This document shows positions 15,950 through 23,996 of a stretch of DNA of 33,271 nucleotides, piece by piece; within the stretch, counting starts at the first letter, position 1, and the number at the start of each line of letters is the position of its first letter. Under the pieces are notes generated by a model. That model worked only from the letters and a program-made list of their open reading frames with translations, searched no databases and was not told the DNA's origin. Source of the stretch: Patescibacteria group bacterium (lineage in GTDB: Bacteria > Patescibacteriota > Patescibacteriia > UBA9934 > GWF2-40-263); NCBI GenBank assembly GCA_004298405.1, contig SCSL01000037.1, positions 1-33,271 on the forward strand, read 5' to 3'. Position numbers and translations under genes: made by a program.

Positions 15950-15976
15950 AAAAAACGCTCCGGTGTGGAGCGTTCA
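15950..15976 (-). terminator. intrinsic terminator
   Basis: Minus strand: AACGCTCC...GGAGCGTT followed by T run; boundaries approximate. Confidence 0.7.
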
Positions 15977-16057
15977 ATCACGAGACAAGAAGTAGGTCAC
16001 GATCAGGATCATGAGCAGGATTCCTCCCACAAGGATCCACGTGCGAGGATCAAGCAT
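15974..16057 (-). CDS. candidate 27-aa single-TM small protein MLDPRTWILVGGILLMILIVTYFLSRD
   Basis: Short ORF starting 4 nt after the MgtE-like stop and ending at the terminator; strongly hydrophobic. No clear SD. Confidence 0.4.
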   Translation of the reverse strand: MLDPRTWILVGGILLMILIVTYFLSRD

Positions 16058-16060
16058 AGA

Positions 16061-16624
16061 TCAGGAGAGAAAGAAGAAGCTCGAGACAATTCCGTAGATA
16101 GCAATGCTTACCGCATCTTGGATGACGGTCGTGATGGGACCTGCTCCTACCGCAGGATCTGTTTTGAGATCAGAGAGGAATTTCGTCGTGCACAAAGCGA
16201 TGATGGGCGCCAGGAGGATCGCAAAGAACGTGGAAACACCGACACTCCATGTCAGTCGAGAATCATCGAACCACCATGAGATGACTCCTGCGGAAGTAAG
16301 ACCAAAAAGTGCTCCGGCGATAATTCCAACGGCGCCTTCCTTTATCAAGTAGCGGTGAAAGGAAGCTTTCCCAGATTTGAGGTCGCGTGAATAGATGGTT
16401 TCTGTTTGGGTACCGATGGCGTCTGCCAAGTAAACAATGAACGGAATAAAAAAAGCGACATGGACATTCGCCGTAAGAACTTCTTCAAATCGTGACGTGA
16501 GAAACGAGATTCCGATTCCCAGAAAAAGACCAATGACCAGAGTTGGAAGTCGTAATCGAAGCAAGAGCGAGACAGACTCTGTATCATCGTCGGCGTACAG
16601 GGTTTTGGGTTTGTGGTTGAACAT
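16061..16624 (-). CDS. stand-alone MgtE-type magnesium transporter membrane domain
   Basis: PFIVYLADAIGTQTETIYSRDL and TDPAVGAGPITTVIQDAVSIAIYG; lacks N and CBS domains. ORF opens at 16648. Confidence 0.8.
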   Translation of the reverse strand: MFNHKPKTLYADDDTESVSLLLRLRLPTLVIGLFLGIGISFLTSRFEEVLTANVHVAFFIPFIVYLADAIGTQTETIYSRDLKSGKASFHRYLIKEGAVGIIAGALFGLTSAGVISWWFDDSRLTWSVGVSTFFAILLAPIIALCTTKFLSDLKTDPAVGAGPITTVIQDAVSIAIYGIVSSFFFLS

Positions 16625-16672
16625 AGATTGAAGGATCACTCTTCTCATGATACATTCTGCGCGGCAATCTTA

Positions 16673-16799
<127 letters not shown>

Positions 16800-16800
16800 G

Positions 16801-16819
16801 CCCTGAGCCTGTTGAAGGG
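16801..16819. repeat. CCCTGAGCCTGTTGAAGGG dispersed-type repeat
   Basis: Resembles the CCCTGAGCCTGTCGAAGGG intergenic repeat seen in many bacterial genomes (from memory). Confidence 0.45.
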
Positions 16820-16847
16820 AAGACGTATCCTCTTATTAGACAACTGT

Positions 16848-17528
16848 TCATGATCTTTGATAAATGATCGACCTCGCCATTTCGATAAGCTCGCCGTCCG
16901 TTGGATGGTCGCCGTCGGCGGCGATGAGTAGGAGATGGTTTTCCAGTTGCGCGATGAGGTGGCGTGAGATTTCACAGCGGTTTGGGAGATCGTCCTCGTA
17001 GTCGATGCATCGTGTGCGGGTATCGACCGTTTGAATCCAGACAGATGTTTCTGGATCGAGCTTCACTTCTTGGGTTGGGTAGATGTGGGTGGCGAGGTAC
17101 TGGGTCGAGTTCATCCCGGGGAAGTAATCGATCTCTACAAATCGCCAACCATCTTTTACAAAGACTGCCACGACAGACCCTTCTGGAATCTCATTGTGCG
17201 CGGATGTATAGATTCCTGCGGCAAAAAGTTCTGCGCCGAATGTTTCTAGTGGAAGATCGACAACAGCATCAAGTGTTTCAAGATCGTCTAAGACTACGAG
17301 AGCCTGGGTTATTGGCAAGAGCGACCGCTGTGAGTCATCGATCCAGTTTAAAAAACGCATGAACACAAATACGACGAGGATCGCCACAGCGAGCCATGTG
17401 AGGTATTTGAGGTTTACAGGTTTAGCTTCGCGATGTCTTCGAAGTAGACGCAGGCCGAGCATAAGCAAAGATGATAGCGAGAAGAATCCACGTAAGGATT
17501 GCGAGATCGTTTTTGAAATAAGGGACAT
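16848..17528 (-). CDS. hypothetical membrane-anchored protein
   Basis: N-terminal TM segment, extracytoplasmic domain; overlaps the 3' end of the upstream O-antigen ligase-like gene. Start uncertain (17462 possible). Confidence 0.55.
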   Translation of the reverse strand: MSLISKTISQSLRGFFSLSSLLMLGLRLLRRHREAKPVNLKYLTWLAVAILVVFVFMRFLNWIDDSQRSLLPITQALVVLDDLETLDAVVDLPLETFGAELFAAGIYTSAHNEIPEGSVVAVFVKDGWRFVEIDYFPGMNSTQYLATHIYPTQEVKLDPETSVWIQTVDTRTRCIDYEDDLPNRCEISRHLIAQLENHLLLIAADGDHPTDGELIEMARSIIYQRS

Positions 17529-18831
17529 CGACTAGACCGTGGATGGTCATCTGGAGGAGGGCGAGAAAAGCAATGGTTGATGAGAAGGTAGCCCCAGGCT
17601 TTCCTGCCCCCCGAAGCTTTAGCGAAGGGGGGAGCTTGGGCGCGACTCGCCGAACGATAATCAACGCAAGAAGTACAAACGCGATGACCCCGAGCAGTCC
17701 CAGCTCGACCCAGATGTTCAGGATGATGTTGTGTGGGTACTGAAAGATCTCAAAGTGAGTTGCCTTGTGATATGGCTCCATGACGATGGGATAGCCAGAA
17801 AGGCCTGCTCCCAAGAACCAGTGATCACGCAATAAGTCGACGGTTTCACTCCACTGGGATAGACGGACTTCACCGGAATAGTCTTGAAGGGTGAGTTTGG
17901 AGAGGAGGGGAGGGGTTAGGAGGGTTAGAAGGGTTAGGAGGACTAGAAGGATAAGACTGATGGATCTCGTCCGACGGTGTACAAGACTGGCAACAAGGAG
18001 AGTTGCGATGATCGATACGATGGCGGCTTCGGACTGGGCAAGGATGATGGAGATGGAGGAGAGACCAGCGACTGCTATCCAGAAGAAATTCAAAGGGGCT
18101 TTAGCCCAGTCCGAAACGCCGCTAAAGCGGCTGAGAAGAGAGAAGAGGTGCTTCTCAGGGGCTTCAGCCCCGTCAGTGACGCCACTAAAGTGGCTAAGAA
18201 GAGTCGTGATGCCGATTATCACGATCGGTCCCAGGAAAAGTCCAAGGGCATTAGGATAATCGAAAACGCTTGTGACACGACGTTCGATATCCCAGGGGAT
18301 GGGAAGACCCATGCCAGTAAGCCATTGAAGGATGGCGACAAGGGAGAGGATCAGGGCACTAACCCCAAGAGCAACGAATAACTGTTCGGCGAGGGTCCCC
18401 CCCCTGCCCGAGGGTCGTTCGACTCTGAGCTCACGGTCGAAGAGGGGGTTAGGGGGGGTGGGAGCATGCTTAAGCTCGTATCGTACGACGAAGAACAACA
18501 GAATTGGTTCAAGGAAGTAGGCTTTCCAGACACCTAACGCGGCGGTCATGTCGGGAGCGACGAAGACTGAGATAGTTGCGACGAGAAAGACGAACACGAT
18601 TGTTGCGGCAACCCACTCCTTGGGAATGGGTGGAACCGGAGAACGTCGTACCATCCATACAATCAGAAACGTCACGACGAGAAGTTCGAGCAATGTCGTA
18701 GGGATTCCAAAGATTTCTGTTCGCAGGAGATAGCTCGGCAATACTGCCACAAGCACAAACAGCCCCTTATGCAGGTCACTCCATGTAAGAACAGCGAACG
18801 CGGCAGTGAGAATGAGGAGGATTGGAAGCAT
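17422..18831 (-). CDS. O-antigen ligase-like polytopic membrane protein
   Basis: Multiple TM segments; DYPNALGLFLGP, HWFLGAGLSGYP, YPHNIILNIWVELGLLGVIAF typical of Wzy/O-antigen ligase family. Confidence 0.85.
   Translation of the reverse strand: MLPILLILTAAFAVLTWSDLHKGLFVLVAVLPSYLLRTEIFGIPTTLLELLVVTFLIVWMVRRSPVPPIPKEWVAATIVFVFLVATISVFVAPDMTAALGVWKAYFLEPILLFFVVRYELKHAPTPPNPLFDRELRVERPSGRGGTLAEQLFVALGVSALILSLVAILQWLTGMGLPIPWDIERRVTSVFDYPNALGLFLGPIVIIGITTLLSHFSGVTDGAEAPEKHLFSLLSRFSGVSDWAKAPLNFFWIAVAGLSSISIILAQSEAAIVSIIATLLVASLVHRRTRSISLILLVLLTLLTLLTPPLLSKLTLQDYSGEVRLSQWSETVDLLRDHWFLGAGLSGYPIVMEPYHKATHFEIFQYPHNIILNIWVELGLLGVIAFVLLALIIVRRVAPKLPPSLKLRGAGKPGATFSSTIAFLALLQMTIHGLVDVPYFKNDLAILTWILLAIIFAYARPASTSKTSRS
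17607..17632. repeat. palindromic repeat CCCCCCGAAGCTTTAGCGAAGGGGGG inside CDS
   Basis: Imperfect palindrome translated in frame as LPPSLKLRG. Confidence 0.7.
17914..17949. repeat. 9-bp tandem repeat GGTTAGRAG x4 inside CDS
   Basis: GGTTAGGAG GGTTAGAAG GGTTAGGAG GACTAGAAG; encodes Leu/Thr-rich LLTLLT on the minus strand. Confidence 0.75.
18095..18201. repeat. tandem two-arm palindromic elements A5+A6 inside CDS (X-Y-X-Y)
   Basis: GGGGCTTTAGCCCA...GCCGCTAAAGCGGC-TGAGAAG-N12-CTTCTCA-GGGGCTTCAGCCCC-GTCAGTGAC-GCCACTAAAGTGGC-TAAGAAG; in frame in the O-antigen ligase-like gene. Confidence 0.92.
18397..18463. repeat. C-run/G-run-flanked palindrome inside CDS
   Basis: CCCCCCCC...TTCGACTCTGAGCTCACGGTCGAA (18418-18441)...GGGGGTTAGGGGGGGTGGG. 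Confidence 0.65.
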
Positions 18832-18836
18832 AGTTT

Positions 18837-18896
18837 GACGCCACTAAAGTGGCTTTGAATTTCTTATATGAAATTCATAGGGGCTTTAGCCCCGTC
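18837..18896. repeat. two-arm palindromic element copy A7 (permuted Y...X)
   Basis: GAC-[GCCACTAAAGTGGC]-TTTGAATTTCTTATATGAAATTCATA-[GGGGCTTTAGCCCC]-GTC. Confidence 0.88.
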
Positions 18897-20304
18897 CGGG
18901 AAGAAGCACTTGTAGGTCTTTCATCGTGACTGCCTTAAGGGCGAACAATACGACCGTGTAGACACCACCACCAACAAGCAAATCAACGAGAACGTGAGCG
19001 TCGAGCTTTACCAGTACAAGGTACATGATCGTCGAGGCGATGAGAGCTTTGAATAGCACTGTAAGGTTGGGGAGAGCGTGAGATGTTTTGAAGACAACGA
19101 AAAATGTCAGCAGAGCGATGAGGGCTTCCGAAAGAAGAGTCACGCCTACGGCTCCCCACATTCCGTACGGCGGAATGTAGAGGAGATATCCAACAATCGC
19201 GACGATAGCGACGGACACATACCCCCATGTCATGACACGCTGTTTGTTGAGTGCAACCACAAGATGACCATAAAGAGTTCCGAGGAATACCCAGATCAAG
19301 GCAACGATGAGCCAGGTCAGAATCGGACCTGAAGCTGTAAAATCCGGACCGGCAATGAGAGCCATGAGTTCAGATGAAACAAGTTGTGCGCCCACGACGA
19401 CTGGGAGAACAACCAGAACAAAGAGATCAAAGATTCGTGCAACGCGAATCCGGAATTCTTGTACCTGCCCTGAACTCCACATGGCCACCAACGACGGGAG
19501 GACAATCCCCATCAGCATCGTTGGTAGAACCGTCATGACATCCAAGATGCGATACGCGGCGCCGTACAACCCTACTTCCGTCTGGTCACGGAAATACGCT
19601 AGGAACAAAATGTCACCTTTGAGGTACAGCAGGTTAAAGATAATAGACACCGCGATCGGCCAAGAATGGGTAAGGATCAACGTCCACTGCGACCACTCAA
19701 ACAAGGGTCGAATTTTTACGAACGGACTGGCCAGTTGCACCATCAGGATGAGCCACACCGCATTGGCGATCACCATCGCAAACACCATTTCCACCACGCC
19801 TGGTGAGGTGAAAGCGAACAAGGCGACAAGACCCAAGAGCACGGCGCGATTTACCAGCTCAGCCAACGCCGCACGCCACATGGCTTCGTGGCGCTGAAAG
19901 ACACCGACTAACATCGACGCGCCTCCCATAAGGAAGTACGCAAGCGCGCCGACCAAGACAGCCGAGCGGATTATTGCGGACCAAGGAAATACCAGAACAA
20001 GCAGGGGAGCCAGTGAGAACAGGATAAATCCCGTGACGAGTCGGAGTCCGAAAAAATTTCCCACAATGCGTGCTTCGTCGATGCCGGGTTTAGAGATCAT
20101 CACGATGAGCGTCAGGGTGAGGCCAAAATCAACAACCACGCCAAACAGTTGAAGATAGGTGGTGGCCGTCGTGAATTCCCCGAAAGCGGAAATTCCAAGG
20201 GCTCGTGTCAAAATGGCAACAGAGACAAGCCCAATCAAGATCGAGACGATTTTTCCCAGAAGTTGCACGGAAAAATTAGAAGCAATAGAGCGCGCCGTGG
20301 TCAT
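18886..20304 (-). CDS. polysaccharide flippase (Wzx/MATE-like)
   Basis: ~12-14 TM segments; ALGISAFGEFTTATTYLQLFGVVVDFGLTLTLI, FLAYFRDQTEVGLYGAAYRILD. Confidence 0.87.
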   Translation of the reverse strand: MTTARSIASNFSVQLLGKIVSILIGLVSVAILTRALGISAFGEFTTATTYLQLFGVVVDFGLTLTLIVMISKPGIDEARIVGNFFGLRLVTGFILFSLAPLLVLVFPWSAIIRSAVLVGALAYFLMGGASMLVGVFQRHEAMWRAALAELVNRAVLLGLVALFAFTSPGVVEMVFAMVIANAVWLILMVQLASPFVKIRPLFEWSQWTLILTHSWPIAVSIIFNLLYLKGDILFLAYFRDQTEVGLYGAAYRILDVMTVLPTMLMGIVLPSLVAMWSSGQVQEFRIRVARIFDLFVLVVLPVVVGAQLVSSELMALIAGPDFTASGPILTWLIVALIWVFLGTLYGHLVVALNKQRVMTWGYVSVAIVAIVGYLLYIPPYGMWGAVGVTLLSEALIALLTFFVVFKTSHALPNLTVLFKALIASTIMYLVLVKLDAHVLVDLLVGGGVYTVVLFALKAVTMKDLQVLLPGRG

Positions 20305-20331
20305 AATAGAGAAAGTGTATCACAAATCCCG

Positions 20332-20360
20332 TTGACGAGACCCTAAAAAAATGATAATCT
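20332..20360 (+). promoter_or_regulatory. sigma70-like promoter TTGACG-N17-TAATCT
   Basis: Immediately upstream of the SpoIID-like gene. Confidence 0.5.
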
Positions 20361-20373
20361 GTAAGCAGAAAGT

Positions 20374-22278
20374 ATGCATACGTTCCTCTTGAAGGTCTCT
20401 CCTATCGCTCCCTCAAGAGCCGCGAGTAATTCGCTGGTTGGATTTGCCCTGCTCCTAGTTGTGGGGGGGCTTTTTTGTTTACCAATGGCGGCGCAGGCAG
20501 CTCCAAAGAATGGGTTTGAGGCGTTGCAGATTTCCGTCCCCCCATCTGGATTCGTGATGGAGCCGGGAGAAACTCAGGAAGTTCTTCTCACGTTTAAGAA
20601 CATCGGGACAAAGACTTGGACAAACTCTGGAAGTGCGTATGTTTCGATCTACACGTACGACCCCAAGTACCGTGTGAGCGATTTCAAGACCGACCATTGG
20701 ATCGATTACACACAAGCGGCTTTGTTGAAGGAATCGAGTGTTCCGGTTGGGTCTATCGGATCAATCTCTCTGGTACTGAAGGCTCCAAAGTCTGAAGGAA
20801 CGTATGAGGAGACGTTTCATCTCGCGGCAGAAGATGTTGCTTGGATTCCTGGCGGGGAATTTACCTTGACAATCAATGTCACGGACGAGGAAGAAGAGGA
20901 ACCGAGCATTGGTTCGCAAGATCTTTCGTTGGAAAATCCTCTGAGTGATGGGGAGGCATCACCGGAAAGCAATGGATTGTCTGCGACTGTGCTCTTGCGT
21001 TCCGAAAAGTCTGTCGAAGCGCAAGCGGGTGAAGTGATTCCCTACAAAGTCGGAGTCAAAAACACAGGAACCGTTACCTGGGGGACGCGCGAGATTGTGA
21101 CAACTGGCTACTCGATCGCGAGTGTGGACACAGCTCACGCGTCGTGGGTGAGTGATACACAACTCGTGATGAACACGGCGGGAAGCGTGAAACCAGGAGG
21201 CCTTGATCTTCTCGCCTTCACATTCACCGCCCCCACATCAAACGGATCGCATACTATCCGTTATCAAATGGCAGTCGACGATACCGTGATTCCAGATTTT
21301 TATATCGATATTCCTGTGGAAGTGACCGGTGGTTCCCCAGAGATCATCGACGATGAGGTAACAGTGGAAGAAGGGGATGTGAAATCAGACCGAATGATCG
21401 ACGAGCCGATCGTGCGAATCGGGTTGCTCACCATCGACGAGGAAACGGATTGGGTGACAGAGATTAGCTGTGACTCGACGTGGAAACTGGTCGACAGTGA
21501 AGGTGGGCTTCTTGGGGAGATGGAAGAGGACGAGATGGTACGAGCGTTTTACAAGAACCAACGCTATTACTTTAATCGAGGGAGGGGAATCGAGGAGACC
21601 TATAAGTATTTGCGATTCGAGCCCGACGACGAAGACGCCATCTGCACGATTGAAAATTTTGATCGTCGAGAAACGCGTGGAGCGTCCTATGCGCTCAACC
21701 AGTTTCGAGACACACTCGAACTCCAGTACATTCCTTACAAGGACGAAGTCTGGGTCATCAACGAACTGCCCATCGAAGAGTACTTGTATGGATTGGGAGA
21801 AACGTCCAATGCCTCACACGAAGAATTTAAGAAGTCGCTCATTACCGTGGCTCGCACCTATGCCCTGTACCACTGGGAACGAAACACCAAACACAATGGC
21901 TATTTTCACATGAACGCGTACGCGGATGATCAAGTCTACTTTGGCTACGAGTACGAAAAAAATAATCCGCTGATTCGGGAGGCCGTCGAAGATACACGCG
22001 GCGTAACAGTCAATTATGACGGGCGAACCGCACTTACTCCCTACTTTTCGCGCTCAGACGGTCGCACGCGATCCTGGAGTGAAGTCTGGGGTGGATCGGT
22101 TGCCTGGCTCATTGGAGTTGAGGCTCCGTGTGATAAAGAACGAGGATACACACTGTGGGGACATGGCGTCGGAATGGGCGCGACCGAGGCATTGTGCATG
22201 GCCAACAATGGCGATGATTGGGGAGAGATTTTGCACTATTTTTACACAGATATTGATTTAACAAAACGATGGGACTAA
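20374..22278 (+). CDS. SpoIID/LytB-domain protein with two N-terminal NBR1-like Ig domains
   Basis: VLLTFKNIGTKTWTNSG and YKVGVKNTGTVTWG Ig repeats; INELPIEEYLYGL, VARTYALYH, YFSRSDGRTRSWSEVWGG, GHGVGMGATEA. Confidence 0.85.
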   Translation: MHTFLLKVSPIAPSRAASNSLVGFALLLVVGGLFCLPMAAQAAPKNGFEALQISVPPSGFVMEPGETQEVLLTFKNIGTKTWTNSGSAYVSIYTYDPKYRVSDFKTDHWIDYTQAALLKESSVPVGSIGSISLVLKAPKSEGTYEETFHLAAEDVAWIPGGEFTLTINVTDEEEEEPSIGSQDLSLENPLSDGEASPESNGLSATVLLRSEKSVEAQAGEVIPYKVGVKNTGTVTWGTREIVTTGYSIASVDTAHASWVSDTQLVMNTAGSVKPGGLDLLAFTFTAPTSNGSHTIRYQMAVDDTVIPDFYIDIPVEVTGGSPEIIDDEVTVEEGDVKSDRMIDEPIVRIGLLTIDEETDWVTEISCDSTWKLVDSEGGLLGEMEEDEMVRAFYKNQRYYFNRGRGIEETYKYLRFEPDDEDAICTIENFDRRETRGASYALNQFRDTLELQYIPYKDEVWVINELPIEEYLYGLGETSNASHEEFKKSLITVARTYALYHWERNTKHNGYFHMNAYADDQVYFGYEYEKNNPLIREAVEDTRGVTVNYDGRTALTPYFSRSDGRTRSWSEVWGGSVAWLIGVEAPCDKERGYTLWGHGVGMGATEALCMANNGDDWGEILHYFYTDIDLTKRWD

Positions 22279-23333
22279 TTCGTCGAATAGGACTTCTGGG
22301 ACTGATAACCGCCGCAATCCCTGCGGCGGTTTTGGCACAGGAGGATCCGCTCGAACAGATTTATTTACAACGTTCTGATCTTCAAGTTGCTTTTGATCCA
22401 AAAACAAAGCAGGCGATTCCGGGGACGGCGGCGGGGTTCCTTCTTGACCTTGAAGACTGGGCAATCCAGTACGGCTGGATGGAACATGAGGAGCTTGTCT
22501 CGTATGGACCAGAGCAGGGAGATGGTGTGCCCGTGCGAGTCGATGCAAGTGAGATTGAGGCGTCGATCGAGTCAGTTGCCTATGTCGTCATGGATCGTTC
22601 GACAGGCAAGATCCTTACGGTTAAAAACGAGAATAAAGTCTGGCCGATTGCGAGTCTCACCAAGCTGGTGACCTCTGATGTTGTCTTAGATTATGAGATT
22701 TCCATGGATCAGGTTGCCGATGTTCGTACGACCGACGATGTGGGAGGAGCGAAGCTTTACGTTGAGGACGGCGACCTATTCTCTGTTCAAGATCTTTTCT
22801 ACGCGACGCTTGTTGCCAGTGCCAACAATGCCGCCAATGCGCTTTCGCGTACGACCGGTTTGTCACGCGCGGAGTTTCTTGAAGAGATGAATGCGCGTGC
22901 GCAAGCGCTCGGGCTCAATCAAACAGCCTTCGTCGATCCCACCGGTATTGAGCTTGGAAATGTTTCAACGGTGCGTGAAATGACGCGGCTCGCTTCGGAC
23001 ATTCTTCAACGCGATGAGATGAGGCGTTTCACGTCGACGTACACGAAGTACATTACGGATCTGACACAAGAGACTCAGAAGAAAATGACAAACACGAATT
23101 GGATGCTTTGGAAATCAGAATATGATGACCTGTATGTGACAGGGGGAAAAACGGGATACTTGGATGAGTCAGGCTGGAACCTTGTCGTTACGCTCAGACC
23201 CATGCAGGGAGATGCGGATACAGAGTTACTCATCGTCGTATTTGGTGCGCCATCTCGAGAAACTTCTTTTGAAGATGCCAATGCGCTTGCCGACTGGGCA
23301 TGGGAGGTTCATGAATGGCAAAAACAAAACTAG
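22269..23333 (+). CDS. D-alanyl-D-alanine carboxypeptidase family (peptidase S11)
   Basis: ASLTKL (SxxK), SAN (SxN), GGKTGYLDESGWNLV (KTG). Confidence 0.9.
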   Translation: MGLIRRIGLLGLITAAIPAAVLAQEDPLEQIYLQRSDLQVAFDPKTKQAIPGTAAGFLLDLEDWAIQYGWMEHEELVSYGPEQGDGVPVRVDASEIEASIESVAYVVMDRSTGKILTVKNENKVWPIASLTKLVTSDVVLDYEISMDQVADVRTTDDVGGAKLYVEDGDLFSVQDLFYATLVASANNAANALSRTTGLSRAEFLEEMNARAQALGLNQTAFVDPTGIELGNVSTVREMTRLASDILQRDEMRRFTSTYTKYITDLTQETQKKMTNTNWMLWKSEYDDLYVTGGKTGYLDESGWNLVVTLRPMQGDADTELLIVVFGAPSRETSFEDANALADWAWEVHEWQKQN

Positions 23334-23358
23334 AGATCATGGAAAAACTTAGGATGTT

Positions 23359-23994
23359 TTATGCGGCCAGGTTTTTACACCGGAAAAGTTTCGTCCGAAT
23401 CGGATAGAGGAAGAACACGCCCAGGAGACTCACGGTTACCACCACAACAATGAGCGATTTGTAGCCGATGGTTGTCGCAAAGATTCCTCCTAATGAGGCG
23501 GCAATGGCAGAACTGAAGTCGACGAGGGTGAAGTAGATGCCCCATTCTGTTCCCTCTCGAGTCTTATCAATGTGTCGGGTGAAGATAGCCATATAGGAAG
23601 GGAACGTGAAGGCAAGAGCCACGCCATAAAGAAATTGCACGGCGTACAGTTGGAGGGGCGTATGAATGAAGAGATAGAGGATAGGAATAATGGCGCCAGC
23701 AAGCGAACCAAAAAAAATGAACTGGAAATCGTCATCTTCGCCGCAGACGCGATCAATGATCGCCGCCGCGGGGATTTGTAAGACACTTTTGGTCACGAGA
23801 AAAATAGAAGCGGCCGCTCCTGCGACGGCTGCGTTCCCGCCTTCGATGAAGTCTACGATGAAGAGGGCAAAAATAGGTCCCAAAAGCCCGAGAGCGCCAA
23901 TCCAGATGACATCCGAAAGGATAAGGCATCGGATGACAAGATTCATGTTTTTCAGGAGGTATTCGCGGATATGCACTGAACGTTTTGCGGGCAT
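23359..23994 (-). CDS. half-size MFS-like membrane protein
   Basis: About six TM segments with MFS-like loops; 211 aa. Confidence 0.6.
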   Translation of the reverse strand: MPAKRSVHIREYLLKNMNLVIRCLILSDVIWIGALGLLGPIFALFIVDFIEGGNAAVAGAAASIFLVTKSVLQIPAAAIIDRVCGEDDDFQFIFFGSLAGAIIPILYLFIHTPLQLYAVQFLYGVALAFTFPSYMAIFTRHIDKTREGTEWGIYFTLVDFSSAIAASLGGIFATTIGYKSLIVVVVTVSLLGVFFLYPIRTKLFRCKNLAA

Positions 23995-23996
23995 AC

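Noticed and set aside
15410-16279. 289-aa plus-strand ORF
   Set aside because: Antisense to galU and MgtE-like genes, which have clear motifs; crosses a terminator.
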